This document shows positions 1-4,860 of a stretch of DNA of 13,412 bases, piece by piece. Within the stretch, counting starts at the first letter, position 1; each line of letters starts with the position of its first letter. The notes below the pieces were generated by a model that saw only the letters and a list, made by a program, of their open reading frames with translations, made no database searches and was not told the origin of the DNA. A program made the position numbers and the translations under genes. The stretch comes from an uncultured Planctomycetaceae bacterium (GTDB lineage Bacteria; Planctomycetota; Planctomycetia; Pirellulales; UBA1268), in assembly GCA_937900985.1 (NCBI GenBank), contig CALCGM010000176.1, positions 1 to 13,412 on the forward strand, given 5' to 3'.

Positions 1-665
1 GACGACGCGCCCGCGCCGCCGGCGCCGCCGCCAGCACTCGAGTTGGCAGGCGGCGTCCCGACTCCGCCGGCTCCGCCGCCGCCGGCGGCCGGGTAGTTGG
101 GAGCAGCGAAGATGCTGCTGGTGGTGGTGCCGCCGTTGTTGCCCTGGCCGGATGTCGCGGAACCGCCGGTGCCACTACTCTCCGAGCCGCCGCCCCCTGA
201 GCCGCCGGCGGCGCCGGCGTTGTTGCCTGTGCCGCCTGAATTGGAGCCACCGCCACCGCCGCCGATGGCCGTCAGTCCGACCGCAGAGCTGTTGCCGCCT
301 TTACCTCCGCGGGAAGCGCTGAGGGGCTGGCCGCCGACGCCAACGGTGATCGTGTTGCTGGCGTTTGAAACCCGCAAGGTCGATCCTTGAAGCAGGCCGC
401 CGGCGCCCCCGCCGCCACCCGTGCCGTTGCCGCCGGCCCCGCCGCCGGCCACGATGAGGTAGTCCACGAAGAAGCCGAGGTCGAAGGTGGTGTCGCCGGA
501 GAGGGTGTAGGCCGTCGAGATCGAGTTCGAGCCGCTCGTGCCGTCGAGGGTGACGGTCGTCTGGGCGTGGGCGGTCGCGGCGGCGAACGCGGTGGCGATC
601 GCGGCAGCGGCGACGGCGGCGAGGAACGAGCTGGCCAGGCGGCGGGCGGGAAGGGAGATCGTCAT
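1..665 (-). CDS. Glycine-rich secreted protein, C-terminus outside window (possible PEP-CTERM protein)
   Basis: The reading frame opens with ATG at 665 and stays open to the left edge (221 codons seen). Residues 1-33 form a signal peptide: basic start (PARRLASS), an Ala-rich core, and an AHA|Q cleavage site after residue 33. A short Thr/Ser-rich stretch follows, then DYLIVAGGGAGG at about residue 67, the hallmark opening of bacterial glycine-rich surface domains. After that come long Gly/Ala/Ser/Asn-rich runs. Such domains occur in large exported proteins, often ending in a PEP-CTERM anchor, but the C-terminus is not visible so the sorting signal is inference. The ribosome site is weak (AGAAG, about 12 nt upstream). 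A sigma-54-type promoter and a hairpin precede it. Function beyond a likely matrix or cell-surface role is unknown. Confidence 0.8.
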   Translation of the reverse strand, partial: MTISLPARRLASSFLAAVAAAAIATAFAAATAHAQTTVTLDGTSGSNSISTAYTLSGDTTFDLGFFVDYLIVAGGGAGGNGTGGGGGAGGLLQGSTLRVSNASNTITVGVGGQPLSASRGGKGGNSSAVGLTAIGGGGGGSNSGGTGNNAGAAGGSGGGGSESSGTGGSATSGQGNNGGTTTSSIFAAPNYPAAGGGGAGGVGTPPANSSAGGGAGGAGAS

Positions 666-707
666 GGCGGCGGCTTCTAAATCGGCTGGGGTTTCGGCGT
701 CCGTCAG

Positions 708-724
708 GCCGGGAAAGCCCCGGC
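708..724 (-). promoter_or_regulatory. GC-rich hairpin in the leader of the glycine-rich gene
   Basis: GCCGGG (708-713) and CCCGGC (719-724) form a perfect 6-bp stem around a 5-nt loop, 42 nt upstream of the ATG at 665. It lies inside the leader predicted from the sigma-54 start site. No T-run follows, so a terminator is unlikely. It could be mRNA-stabilising or a translational control element. No known riboswitch class was recognised. Confidence 0.35.
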
Positions 725-770
725 TCGGCGGTGTCGCGGCGGGGTTGCCGCTGCGACGACCCGAATAACC

Positions 771-787
771 CGCAAATCCTGCGCCAA
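771..787 (-). promoter_or_regulatory. Sigma-54 (-24/-12) promoter for the glycine-rich gene
   Basis: Read on the minus strand the site is TTGGCGCAGGATTTGCG. Against the accepted sigma-54 consensus YTGGCRYRNNNNTTGCW it matches every fixed position except the last (G for A/T). The invariant GG lies at 785-784 and GC at 773-772, with correct spacing. The predicted start is near 760, giving a leader of about 95 nt before the ATG at 665. An A-run in the plus strand (785-791) gives the T-rich upstream flank often seen at such promoters. No enhancer-binding-protein gene is in the window, so the activator is unknown. Confidence 0.6.
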
Positions 788-869
788 AAAACAGCGCGGC
801 GCCCCCTCGCCAAGCGAGCGCCTACCCGAAAAACGCGGGGCGATCGGTGGAGATGCAGGCCGCTCCCCC

Positions 870-1061
870 AAGAAAAAGGAAGCGTTCACACGCACCCCTC
901 TCAAGGGGTGGCGCAGATCGCTCCACCAGGTGGGGCAAAACGTATAACGCGCCGCGACTAATTCGGCCCAAAAGTGGAGCGATTCGCTCCATAGTCGCGC
1001 AAGGGGACGCCCTCGCGAGGGATGCTTCAAAACCACCTCGAGCAAGGCGGGCCTCACGCCT
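870..1061. other. Gene-free structured region with nested and competing inverted repeats
   Basis: No convincing gene lies between 666 and 1231. This part contains a 7-bp hairpin (CACCCCT 893-899 / AGGGGTG 904-910), CCACC-A-GGTGG at 923-933, an outer stem CGCGACTA 953-960 / TAGTCGCG 992-999 enclosing TGGAGCGA 975-982 / TCGCTCCA 984-991, a perfect 12-bp palindrome CCCTCGCGAGGG at 1010-1021, and AGGCG 1045-1049 / CGCCT 1057-1061. TCGCTCCAC (918-926) can also pair with GTGGAGCGA (974-982), competing with the inner hairpin. On the minus strand a T-rich tract (880-870) lies beyond the last hairpin. It could be a structured small RNA, a palindromic dispersed repeat, or a regulatory region. No RNA family was recognised. 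Confidence 0.4.
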
Positions 1062-1180
1062 CAAACGCAACCTGAGCAACAGGCCCTGCGAGCTGCACCA
1101 AGCGGTCTCCGCAGGGCGTCCTCATGCGACTGTGCAGCGGCGCAGGGCAGAGACGACACTGCTGCCAGCGATGGCGGACG

Positions 1181-1194
1181 GCACCGCGGTCAAA
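1181..1194 (+). repeat. 14-bp direct repeat, left copy (second copy 1775-1788)
   Basis: GCACCGCGGTCAAA occurs here and again, identically and in the same orientation, at 1775-1788. The two copies bracket the whole ParE/RelE-type toxin-antitoxin module and its promoter. The rest of 1062-1231 holds no gene or other clear signal. Read on the minus strand the copy encodes L-T-A-V-P, similar to the lead-in to a PEP-CTERM motif (TAVPEP), so a gene remnant is one possible origin. Confidence 0.5.
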
Positions 1195-1231
1195 GGCTTG
1201 GGCACGCGGGCCACCGTCACCGATTCACTAC

Positions 1232-1528
1232 TCAGGTCAGATGACGTTCGATGTCCATACTGCCGTGAAAGACGCCGAGCACCACAACCCGCGTCTCGTC
1301 GTCAATGAGGTATGCGATCCGGTAATGACCGTAGGACGTTTCGCGAACTTCACGGTCTGCAATCGGCTCATACCTTTGGCCCAGTCGAGCATGCTTGCGG
1401 AGGATTTCGACCTTCGCGCAAATGCCTTCGACCACACTTACAGCCGCACGAGGGTTGTCGTTGGCGATGTACTCATGGATTTCTTGCAGACAGCGGAGCG
1501 ACTCTGAAGTCCACGTTAACGTTGCCAC
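1232..1528 (-). CDS. ParE/RelE-superfamily toxin
   Basis: A 98-residue protein of the usual length for this superfamily. The sequence carries the family pattern: a leading WTSESL, a YIANDNPRAA segment near residues 20-28, a LGQRYE turn near 48, an RE..YGHYRIAYLI core strand near 59-74, and a VVVLGVFHG C-terminal strand. Members inhibit growth either by cutting ribosome-bound mRNA (RelE) or poisoning gyrase (ParE). Sequence alone does not decide which. It starts with GTG at 1528, inside the last codons of the upstream antitoxin gene (13-bp overlap), indicating translational coupling. The order antitoxin then toxin is normal for type II systems. Confidence 0.85.
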   Translation of the reverse strand: MATLTWTSESLRCLQEIHEYIANDNPRAAVSVVEGICAKVEILRKHARLGQRYEPIADREVRETSYGHYRIAYLIDDETRVVVLGVFHGSMDIERHLT

Positions 1529-1701
1529 GACTTTACTGCCTCGACGACCTCCTCGGTAGTATGGAGCCGACCAACGACCGCGTCCTGGATGCCCCGCTCG
1601 ATCATCCTGGCAAACGCGAGTTCCTTGAGGATCTCGTCGTAGGTGCTGTCGTCCGGCTGCCGCACGATGATATCGATCATTGTTGCCTTTGTTGGGCTCA
1701 T
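1516..1701 (-). CDS. Antitoxin of the ParE/RelE-type module
   Basis: A 61-residue acidic protein directly upstream of, and overlapping, the toxin gene. The ATG at 1701 is chosen because AGGAG lies 7 nt before it and a strong promoter lies just upstream. An in-frame upstream extension to 1755 would run through that promoter. Residues 12-35 (QPDDSTYDEILKELAF and on) resemble the small antitoxins paired with RelE-like toxins, and the C-terminus (TTEEVVEAVKSWQR) would be the toxin-wrapping part. The N-terminus probably makes the DNA-binding and dimer part that represses its own operon. The family name is uncertain; the assignment rests mainly on gene order and size. Confidence 0.75.
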   Translation of the reverse strand: MSPTKATMIDIIVRQPDDSTYDEILKELAFARMIERGIQDAVVGRLHTTEEVVEAVKSWQR

Positions 1702-1737
1702 ATCTCGCTCCTCTCGAACAGCACCAAACTGCACGTC

Positions 1738-1764
1738 AGTATAGCACCTCGGCAACTATGTCAA
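1738..1764 (-). promoter_or_regulatory. Sigma-70-type promoter of the ParE/RelE module
   Basis: On the minus strand a perfect -35 TTGACA (1764-1759) and a -10 TATACT (1743-1738) are 15 bp apart. The spacing is short, but an extended -10 TG precedes it by one base (TGCTATACT). The predicted start is near 1730, about 30 nt before the antitoxin ATG. A 12-bp palindrome GTGCTGCAGCAC (1767-1778) abuts the -35 and is a candidate operator for autorepression. Confidence 0.6.
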
Positions 1765-1774
1765 TCGTGCTGCA

Positions 1775-1806
1775 GCACCGCGGTCAAACTTTCAGGGCCG
1801 CGGTGC
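1775..1806. repeat. 9-bp inverted repeat containing the right copy of the 14-bp direct repeat
   Basis: GCACCGCGG (1775-1783) and CCGCGGTGC (1798-1806) are perfect inverted copies separated by 14 nt. The left arm is the start of the direct repeat 1775-1788. The right arm is part of the PEP-CTERM-tail copy at 1797-1822. It lies between the mazF stop and the promoter of the next module. It could form a hairpin ending mazF transcripts, but no T-run follows, so it may equally be a recombination or operator site. Confidence 0.4.
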
Positions 1807-1822
1807 GGCGCCGGCGGGCGGC
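1797..1822 (-). repeat. Copy of a PEP-CTERM gene 3' end (second copy 3037-3062)
   Basis: These 26 bp match 3037-3062 with a single mismatch (position 1811 against 3051). Read on the minus strand both encode the A-R-R-R-R-T-A-A tail that closes a PEP-CTERM protein. Here nothing of the rest of such a gene remains: the tail starts immediately after the mazF stop codon at 1825. A shorter copy of the same end (15 bp) occurs at 2485-2499. Confidence 0.55.
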
Positions 1823-1824
1823 CG

Positions 1825-2175
1825 CTATCGCGTACGGATGCCGAGCGCCCGCGTGAGTGTCGCGTGGATTCGCCGAAGCATCTCCGGCGAGACCGACGCG
1901 AAACGATTGACGACCAGCGACTGGGCCAGAGTGTAGATCTTGTCCGCCCGAATGGTCCCGGGCCGATTGAGTCGGCCGGCCCGGAGGTCATGCTCCGTGA
2001 TCCTCAGCGACCAAGGAGTCTGCTGTGGGTTTGATGTCATCGCGACCACGAGGATGTCCGGGCTCTCATCGTTGTATTCGTCCGACGACACAACAACGAC
2101 GGGGCGGCGTTTCCGACTCGATAAATCGGTGAACGGTACGGGGATCAGGACGATGTCACCCTGCCGGGGCTTCAT
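1825..2175 (-). CDS. mazF: MazF/PemK-family endoribonuclease toxin
   Basis: A 116-residue protein, normal length for MazF, a toxin that cuts mRNA at short sequence motifs. Visible family features are the N-terminal QGDIVLIPVPFTD strand-loop with the conserved G-D and P-F-T-D, the RKRRPVVVVSSDEYN segment, a second strand IRADKIYTLAQS near residues 76-87, and the C-terminal helix. The ATG at 2175 gives a start that falls exactly at the family's N-terminus and within the end of the antitoxin gene (20-bp overlap). An ATG-like start 15 nt further upstream (2190) is possible. It is the second gene of a two-gene module on the minus strand. Confidence 0.88.
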   Translation of the reverse strand: MKPRQGDIVLIPVPFTDLSSRKRRPVVVVSSDEYNDESPDILVVAMTSNPQQTPWSLRITEHDLRAGRLNRPGTIRADKIYTLAQSLVVNRFASVSPEMLRRIHATLTRALGIRTR

Positions 2176-2386
2176 TCCAGTCCTCGTCATCGAGAGGATT
2201 GTCCCAAAACTCGAGGCTGGTGGTGGCAGCGGCGGTCAGATCTGTGAACTCCTCCGCCTCGGGAAGCACGAAGATGGTCAGCCGCTGCCCGGGCCGAAAG
2301 GGGCCGGTGAGCTCAACGCGGCCATGGGCGTCGGCAGTCACGTCGTAGTGCATGGCGGACTGCGGCGGTCTGTGTTCTGTTGCCAT
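2156..2386 (-). CDS. Antitoxin partner of the MazF-type toxin
   Basis: A 76-residue acidic protein overlapping mazF. Residues 13-38 (YDVTADAHGRVELTGPFRPGQRLTIFVL) read as a short beta-rich DNA-binding or dimer part. The acidic, Trp-containing tail FWDNPLDDEDWNEA is typical of antitoxins that pair with MazF-like toxins and would occupy the toxin's RNA groove. The ATG at 2386 has AAGGTGA about 6 nt upstream. A second ATG at 2425 would add 13 residues (MKASSSTHGKVKR) and cannot be excluded. No clear -35/-10 was found. A GGGGTG-type inverted repeat at 2462-2476 upstream may be an operator. Confidence 0.75.
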   Translation of the reverse strand: MATEHRPPQSAMHYDVTADAHGRVELTGPFRPGQRLTIFVLPEAEEFTDLTAAATTSLEFWDNPLDDEDWNEAPAG

Positions 2387-2461
2387 ACGCTTCACCTTAC
2401 CGTGCGTGCTGGAAGACGCCTTCATCGTAACTGATTCCCAGCTTCGACATCCGGCCCGGTT

Positions 2462-2476
2462 TGGGGTGCCACCCCA
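2462..2476. promoter_or_regulatory. Inverted repeat upstream of the mazF module (possible operator)
   Basis: TGGGGTG-C-CACCCCA is a perfect 7-bp inverted repeat with one central base, 76 bp upstream of the antitoxin ATG. Type II antitoxins usually repress their operon by binding palindromes near the promoter, which makes this a reasonable operator candidate. The flanks CGTGCGTG (2401-2408) and CACGCACG (2475-2482) are also inverted copies of each other. Confidence 0.3.
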
Positions 2477-2484
2477 CGCACGCA

Positions 2485-2577
2485 CTCACGCCGCGGTGCC
2501 TGACCGCCTCCCGCCGCCAGCCCCGAGGTGAACGCGGTGGCGATGGCTAGCAGCAGCTTGCCGCTACTCAATTTCTT
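2485..2577 (-). pseudogene. Deletion scar: signal-peptide-like start joined to a PEP-CTERM gene end
   Basis: On the minus strand 2577-2500 reads LKKLSSGKLLLAIATAF and on, which looks like an exported protein's signal peptide. Its DNA shares a 15-bp identical stretch (2530-2544) with the signal peptide of the glycine-rich gene at 585-599, both coding IATAF. Directly after it, 2499-2485 is identical over 15 bp to the 3' end, with stop codon, of the PEP-CTERM fragment at 3046-3032, but in a different frame. The simplest reading is a secreted-protein gene that lost its whole middle. No start codon is clear. The signal-peptide half alone would be weak evidence. Confidence 0.35.
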
Positions 2578-2686
2578 CAGGTTCGCCGAGGGCGTTTCCC
2601 ACAACGCCATCGGTGAGGTGATACCTGAGGCCGCATGCGTCCATGAGCGCCCGAAACTTTTCGAGCGTTGTGCGGAAGGCCTCAAC
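2564..2686 (-). pseudogene. Truncated nucleotidyltransferase-like fragment
   Basis: About 40 residues (VEAFRTTLEKFRALMDACG and on, ending GNALGEPEEIE) in the frame following the upstream small gene, overlapping its stop. The pattern 'short helix, G-[LV]-RY, loop, GEP' resembles the N-terminus of small MNT-type nucleotidyltransferases, where GEP is normally followed by RFTxDID with the catalytic Asp pair. Here the frame stops five codons after GEP, so the catalytic site is missing. No proper start codon is seen either. It is probably the remnant of the second gene of a two-gene unit. The family assignment is tentative. Confidence 0.4.
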
Positions 2687-2897
2687 GGAAAAGATCGGCC
2701 ACCAGGCGGTCAATCCACTCACAGACTTGCGGCTCGGCCGCGTACATTTGCCGCCACACAAGCAACTTCACCACTCCAGCATCAAGGGGCTCCGACGCAC
2801 CGCTTGCCTGATGCTCGGCACGAATCTGCCTGGCCAAACATTCCCGGGCCCAGTTGAAGAGCGCCTGCCCGCGGGCCAGCCGCTCGGACGGCGACAT
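2682..2897 (-). CDS. Small hypothetical protein preceding the nucleotidyltransferase fragment
   Basis: A 71-residue protein beginning MSPSERLARGQALFNWARE, mostly helical, with a basic and aromatic middle (VVKLLVWRQMYAAEP) and ending DRLVADLFR. I recall the pattern 'SPSERL..G..LF.W.R....RQI' from small conserved genes found just upstream of nucleotidyltransferase-like genes, with which this one overlaps. A precise family is not claimed. The ATG at 2897 has no good ribosome site. The frame continues upstream (TRDAIDAM), so the original start may have been lost. Whether it is still expressed, given its broken partner, is doubtful. Confidence 0.5.
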   Translation of the reverse strand: MSPSERLARGQALFNWARECLARQIRAEHQASGASEPLDAGVVKLLVWRQMYAAEPQVCEWIDRLVADLFR

Positions 2898-3032
2898 CGC
2901 ATCAATCGCATCGCGCGTCGGTGGCGGGCATAGACTCGGGACCTGGCAGTGGCATTTGAGCCTAATGGCAGCCACAACCGTTTCGCAAGGTACGGGCGAA
3001 CTGCCGCCAGGTGCATCGGTTCGGCCAATCGC

Positions 3033-3239
3033 TCACGCCGCGGTGCGGCGACGGCGGGCGGCGATGGCGAGCATCACATAGGTCGAGGGCTCAGGCACGG
3101 CGGTGACCGTCACCGCCCGGCTCGTCAGCGAGCCCGTGCCGGAAATGTCACCGGCGATCGTGATCGCATACGCCTCGTGACGGGGCGCTTTGCCAGGCCA
3201 ACGAAAAACCTCATTGAGGATTGCCAGCCTCGGCCCGTA
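3033..3239 (-). pseudogene. 3' fragment of a PEP-CTERM protein gene
   Basis: The minus-strand frame is open from an in-frame TAA at 3242-3240 to the TGA at 3035-3033 but has no start or signal peptide. It reads EAYAITIAGDISGTGSL, then VTVTAVPEPSTYVMLAIAARRRRTAA. VPEPST is the PEP-CTERM motif used by exosortase-type sorting, and RRRR is the basic tail. The hydrophobic helix between them is cut to about seven residues (YVMLAIA) where about 20 are expected, so even the sorting signal is defective. The upstream end stops about 90 bp from the divergent response-regulator gene. Confidence 0.65.
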
Positions 3240-3332
3240 TTACCTTCGGCCGGGCATGTCGCGTGGCCACGGACGGGGCTGGATCGCCGCGGCCGGCTGA
3301 AACGCCCTCCTCCAGAAACGGTGCTCCACACG

Positions 3333-3956
3333 ATGGATTCCTTCCACCTGACTTGCCTGATCGTGGATCAAGAGCGGATGTTTCTCGACCTGCTCTCAAG
3401 CATGCTTTCCCTCCGCGGGGGCCTGCGGGTGGTGGCCGAGGAGGCCTCGGCGAGCGGCGTCCGCACCGCCATCGAAGACCATCGACCCGACATCCTGATC
3501 CTCGGCCTCCCAATGCCTGAGGACTTCGCGGACGAGACCGTGGCCACCTTCCATAAGATCACGCCGAGCGGCCACACGATCGTGATCACCAGCCGCGGCA
3601 ACACCGAGGCCCTGCCCAACGAGCTGAGCCGCCGAAGCCCCACGGTGCTCAATCGCAGCTCGTCGTTTGCCAGGCTCCGCCGGGCTGTGGATCGCGTGCT
3701 CGGCAAGTTTGCTCCCCCTCACCCCAAGCACGACGAGAGCTACGCCGAGAAGCCCCTCTCTGCCCGCGAGGCTGAGATCTTCACGTATATCGGCGAAGGG
3801 ATGACCAACCGCGAGATCGCCTCCAAGCTCGACCTCTCCGTGCACACCGTGCAGGCCCACCGTCGGCGGATCTCGGTGAAGCTCGGCACCCGCCGCAAGG
3901 AGCTTTCCCACCGGGCCATTGCCGCCCGCGGAATGTTTCTCGACCCGGTGGGCTGA
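3333..3956 (+). CDS. LuxR/NarL-type response regulator with a degenerate receiver domain
   Basis: 207 residues in two parts. Residues 5-123 have receiver-domain layout (CLIVDQERMFLDLL, PDILILGLPMP, HTIVITSRGN, PTVLNRSSSF). Residues 141-190 form a LuxR-type helix-turn-helix (LSAREAEIF, GMTNREIASKLDLSVHTVQAHRRRI), which binds DNA. In the receiver the phospho-acceptor Asp of the usual 'LLDLxMP' is Gly58, the second acid of the N-terminal pair is Gln13, and the conserved Lys before the last helix is Arg108. Classic phosphorylation is therefore unlikely. The ATG at 3333 aligns with the family start, but its ribosome site is poor. A weak promoter-like pair (TTGAGG 3214-3219, TATTAC 3238-3243) lies upstream. 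It converges on the kinase gene. Confidence 0.85.
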   Translation: MDSFHLTCLIVDQERMFLDLLSSMLSLRGGLRVVAEEASASGVRTAIEDHRPDILILGLPMPEDFADETVATFHKITPSGHTIVITSRGNTEALPNELSRRSPTVLNRSSSFARLRRAVDRVLGKFAPPHPKHDESYAEKPLSAREAEIFTYIGEGMTNREIASKLDLSVHTVQAHRRRISVKLGTRRKELSHRAIAARGMFLDPVG

Positions 3957-3958
3957 CC

Positions 3959-3970
3959 GCAGCCGGCTGC
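3959..3970. terminator. Palindrome between convergent genes (possible terminator)
   Basis: GCAGCCGGCTGC is a perfect 12-bp palindrome starting 2 nt after the response-regulator stop. CAGCCGG (3960-3966) can alternatively pair with CCGGCTG (4004-4010), spanning nearly the whole 55-bp gap to the kinase stop. It is placed where a bidirectional terminator would be expected. No T-run follows on either strand, so the call is weak. Confidence 0.25.
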
Positions 3971-4011
3971 AGCAATCAGCGAGGCAGCTCCTCCCCAGCA
4001 GCACCGGCTGG

Positions 4012-4860
4012 CTAACCGCCTCCCTTGCGGATGTCGTTGACGATCGTCTTCGCCGACCCCACCAAAGGGTCCACATCGTTGGTGCGGCCCTGCTGCTCTC
4101 GCCAGGGCTCCAGCAGGCCGATCTGCCGCTCCAGCAGCGACACGGCGGCCTCTGTCTCTCCGGAAACGAGATGCAGCGTGCCCCGGTCGTAAAGGGCCCG
4201 CCCGAGCAGCATGGCGTAGTCGAAGACGGCTGGCTGGGCCGCAACCAGCTGCTCGCCGATGGTGATCGCCTCGTCGAGCGGAGCCGCCGCGGCAGAGGGC
4301 TGCCCGAGCTGCCGAAAGAGCATCGCGAGCATCAGGTCGGCATCGATCAGCTCGGTGTGCAGCCGGCTGATCGACTGCTCCTCCTCGATGGCGGCATGAC
4401 ACAGATCCCGCCGCTGCTGAGCGATCGCCACCGCATCATCGAGCCTTCCCTCGTCGCGGGCAATGTTGACCTGCTGAGTGAGGCCGTTGCTCAGCGATGT
4501 GGTGAACTCGTCTTGATGCTCGTCAAACCGCTCCAGGGCCTCGGAGGAAACCTGCACGAGCCGGTCGATCTTCTCGCGGCGGGCCTCGGTGCGGCCGGCG
4601 GCGTAGTCGGAGAGCTGCGCGTTGTAGAGCGAGTGGACCTCCTGCACTGCGAGATCGGCGTTGTCGGGCTGTTGCCGCCGCAGTTCCGCAAGCTCCGCAA
4701 GCGCGGCTTCGATCAGGCGGCTTCCTTCCTCGGGCTGCTGCTGTTCATGCAGGAAGATACCCAGGTGGAGCCTGGTGTCGATCAGGTCGCGCTCGCGGCG
4801 TGGAAATCCCTCGGGAGCCGCTTCCAACAGTGCAATCGCTTCCCGCGAGGAGGCGATCGC
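4012..4860 (-). pseudogene. C-terminal TPR-like part of the Ser/Thr kinase, cut off by an in-frame TAG
   Basis: 282 residues lie in exactly the same frame as the kinase gene, directly after its TAG (4863-4861). The text across the stop reads 'LRRPD-*-AIASSREAIALLEAAP', which is a normal TPR-type helix if the TAG replaces a Glu codon (GAG). Further helical repeat-like segments follow (LIDTRLHLGIFLHEQQQPEEGSRLIEAAL; RLDDAVAIAQQRRDL; LMLAMLFRQLGQPSAAAAPLDEAI). Such tails usually bind partner proteins. A TTG at 4827 could restart translation but has no ribosome site. Other genes here end with TAG, so the codon is not reassigned. This is best read as one gene with a nonsense mutation (total 855 codons), or a sequencing error. 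Confidence 0.7.

Noticed and set aside
97..390. Pro-rich plus-strand frame at the left edge
   Set aside because: Pro-rich text is the complement of the glycine-rich minus-strand gene with its signal peptide.
708..724. Riboswitch upstream of the glycine-rich gene
   Set aside because: Only one short hairpin is clear and no conserved core of a known class could be matched.
822..1079. Minus-strand open frame of 85 residues over the structured region
   Set aside because: Arg/Leu-rich text without domain pattern, no ribosome site, and the underlying DNA is explained by nested inverted repeats.
1181..1822. Integron attC sites around the toxin-antitoxin modules
   Set aside because: The repeats do not contain the RYYYAAC/GTTRRRY core pairs, and no integrase gene is in the window.
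3214..3243. Sigma-70 promoter for the response regulator
   Set aside because: Both boxes match only 4 of 6 positions; too weak to list separately.
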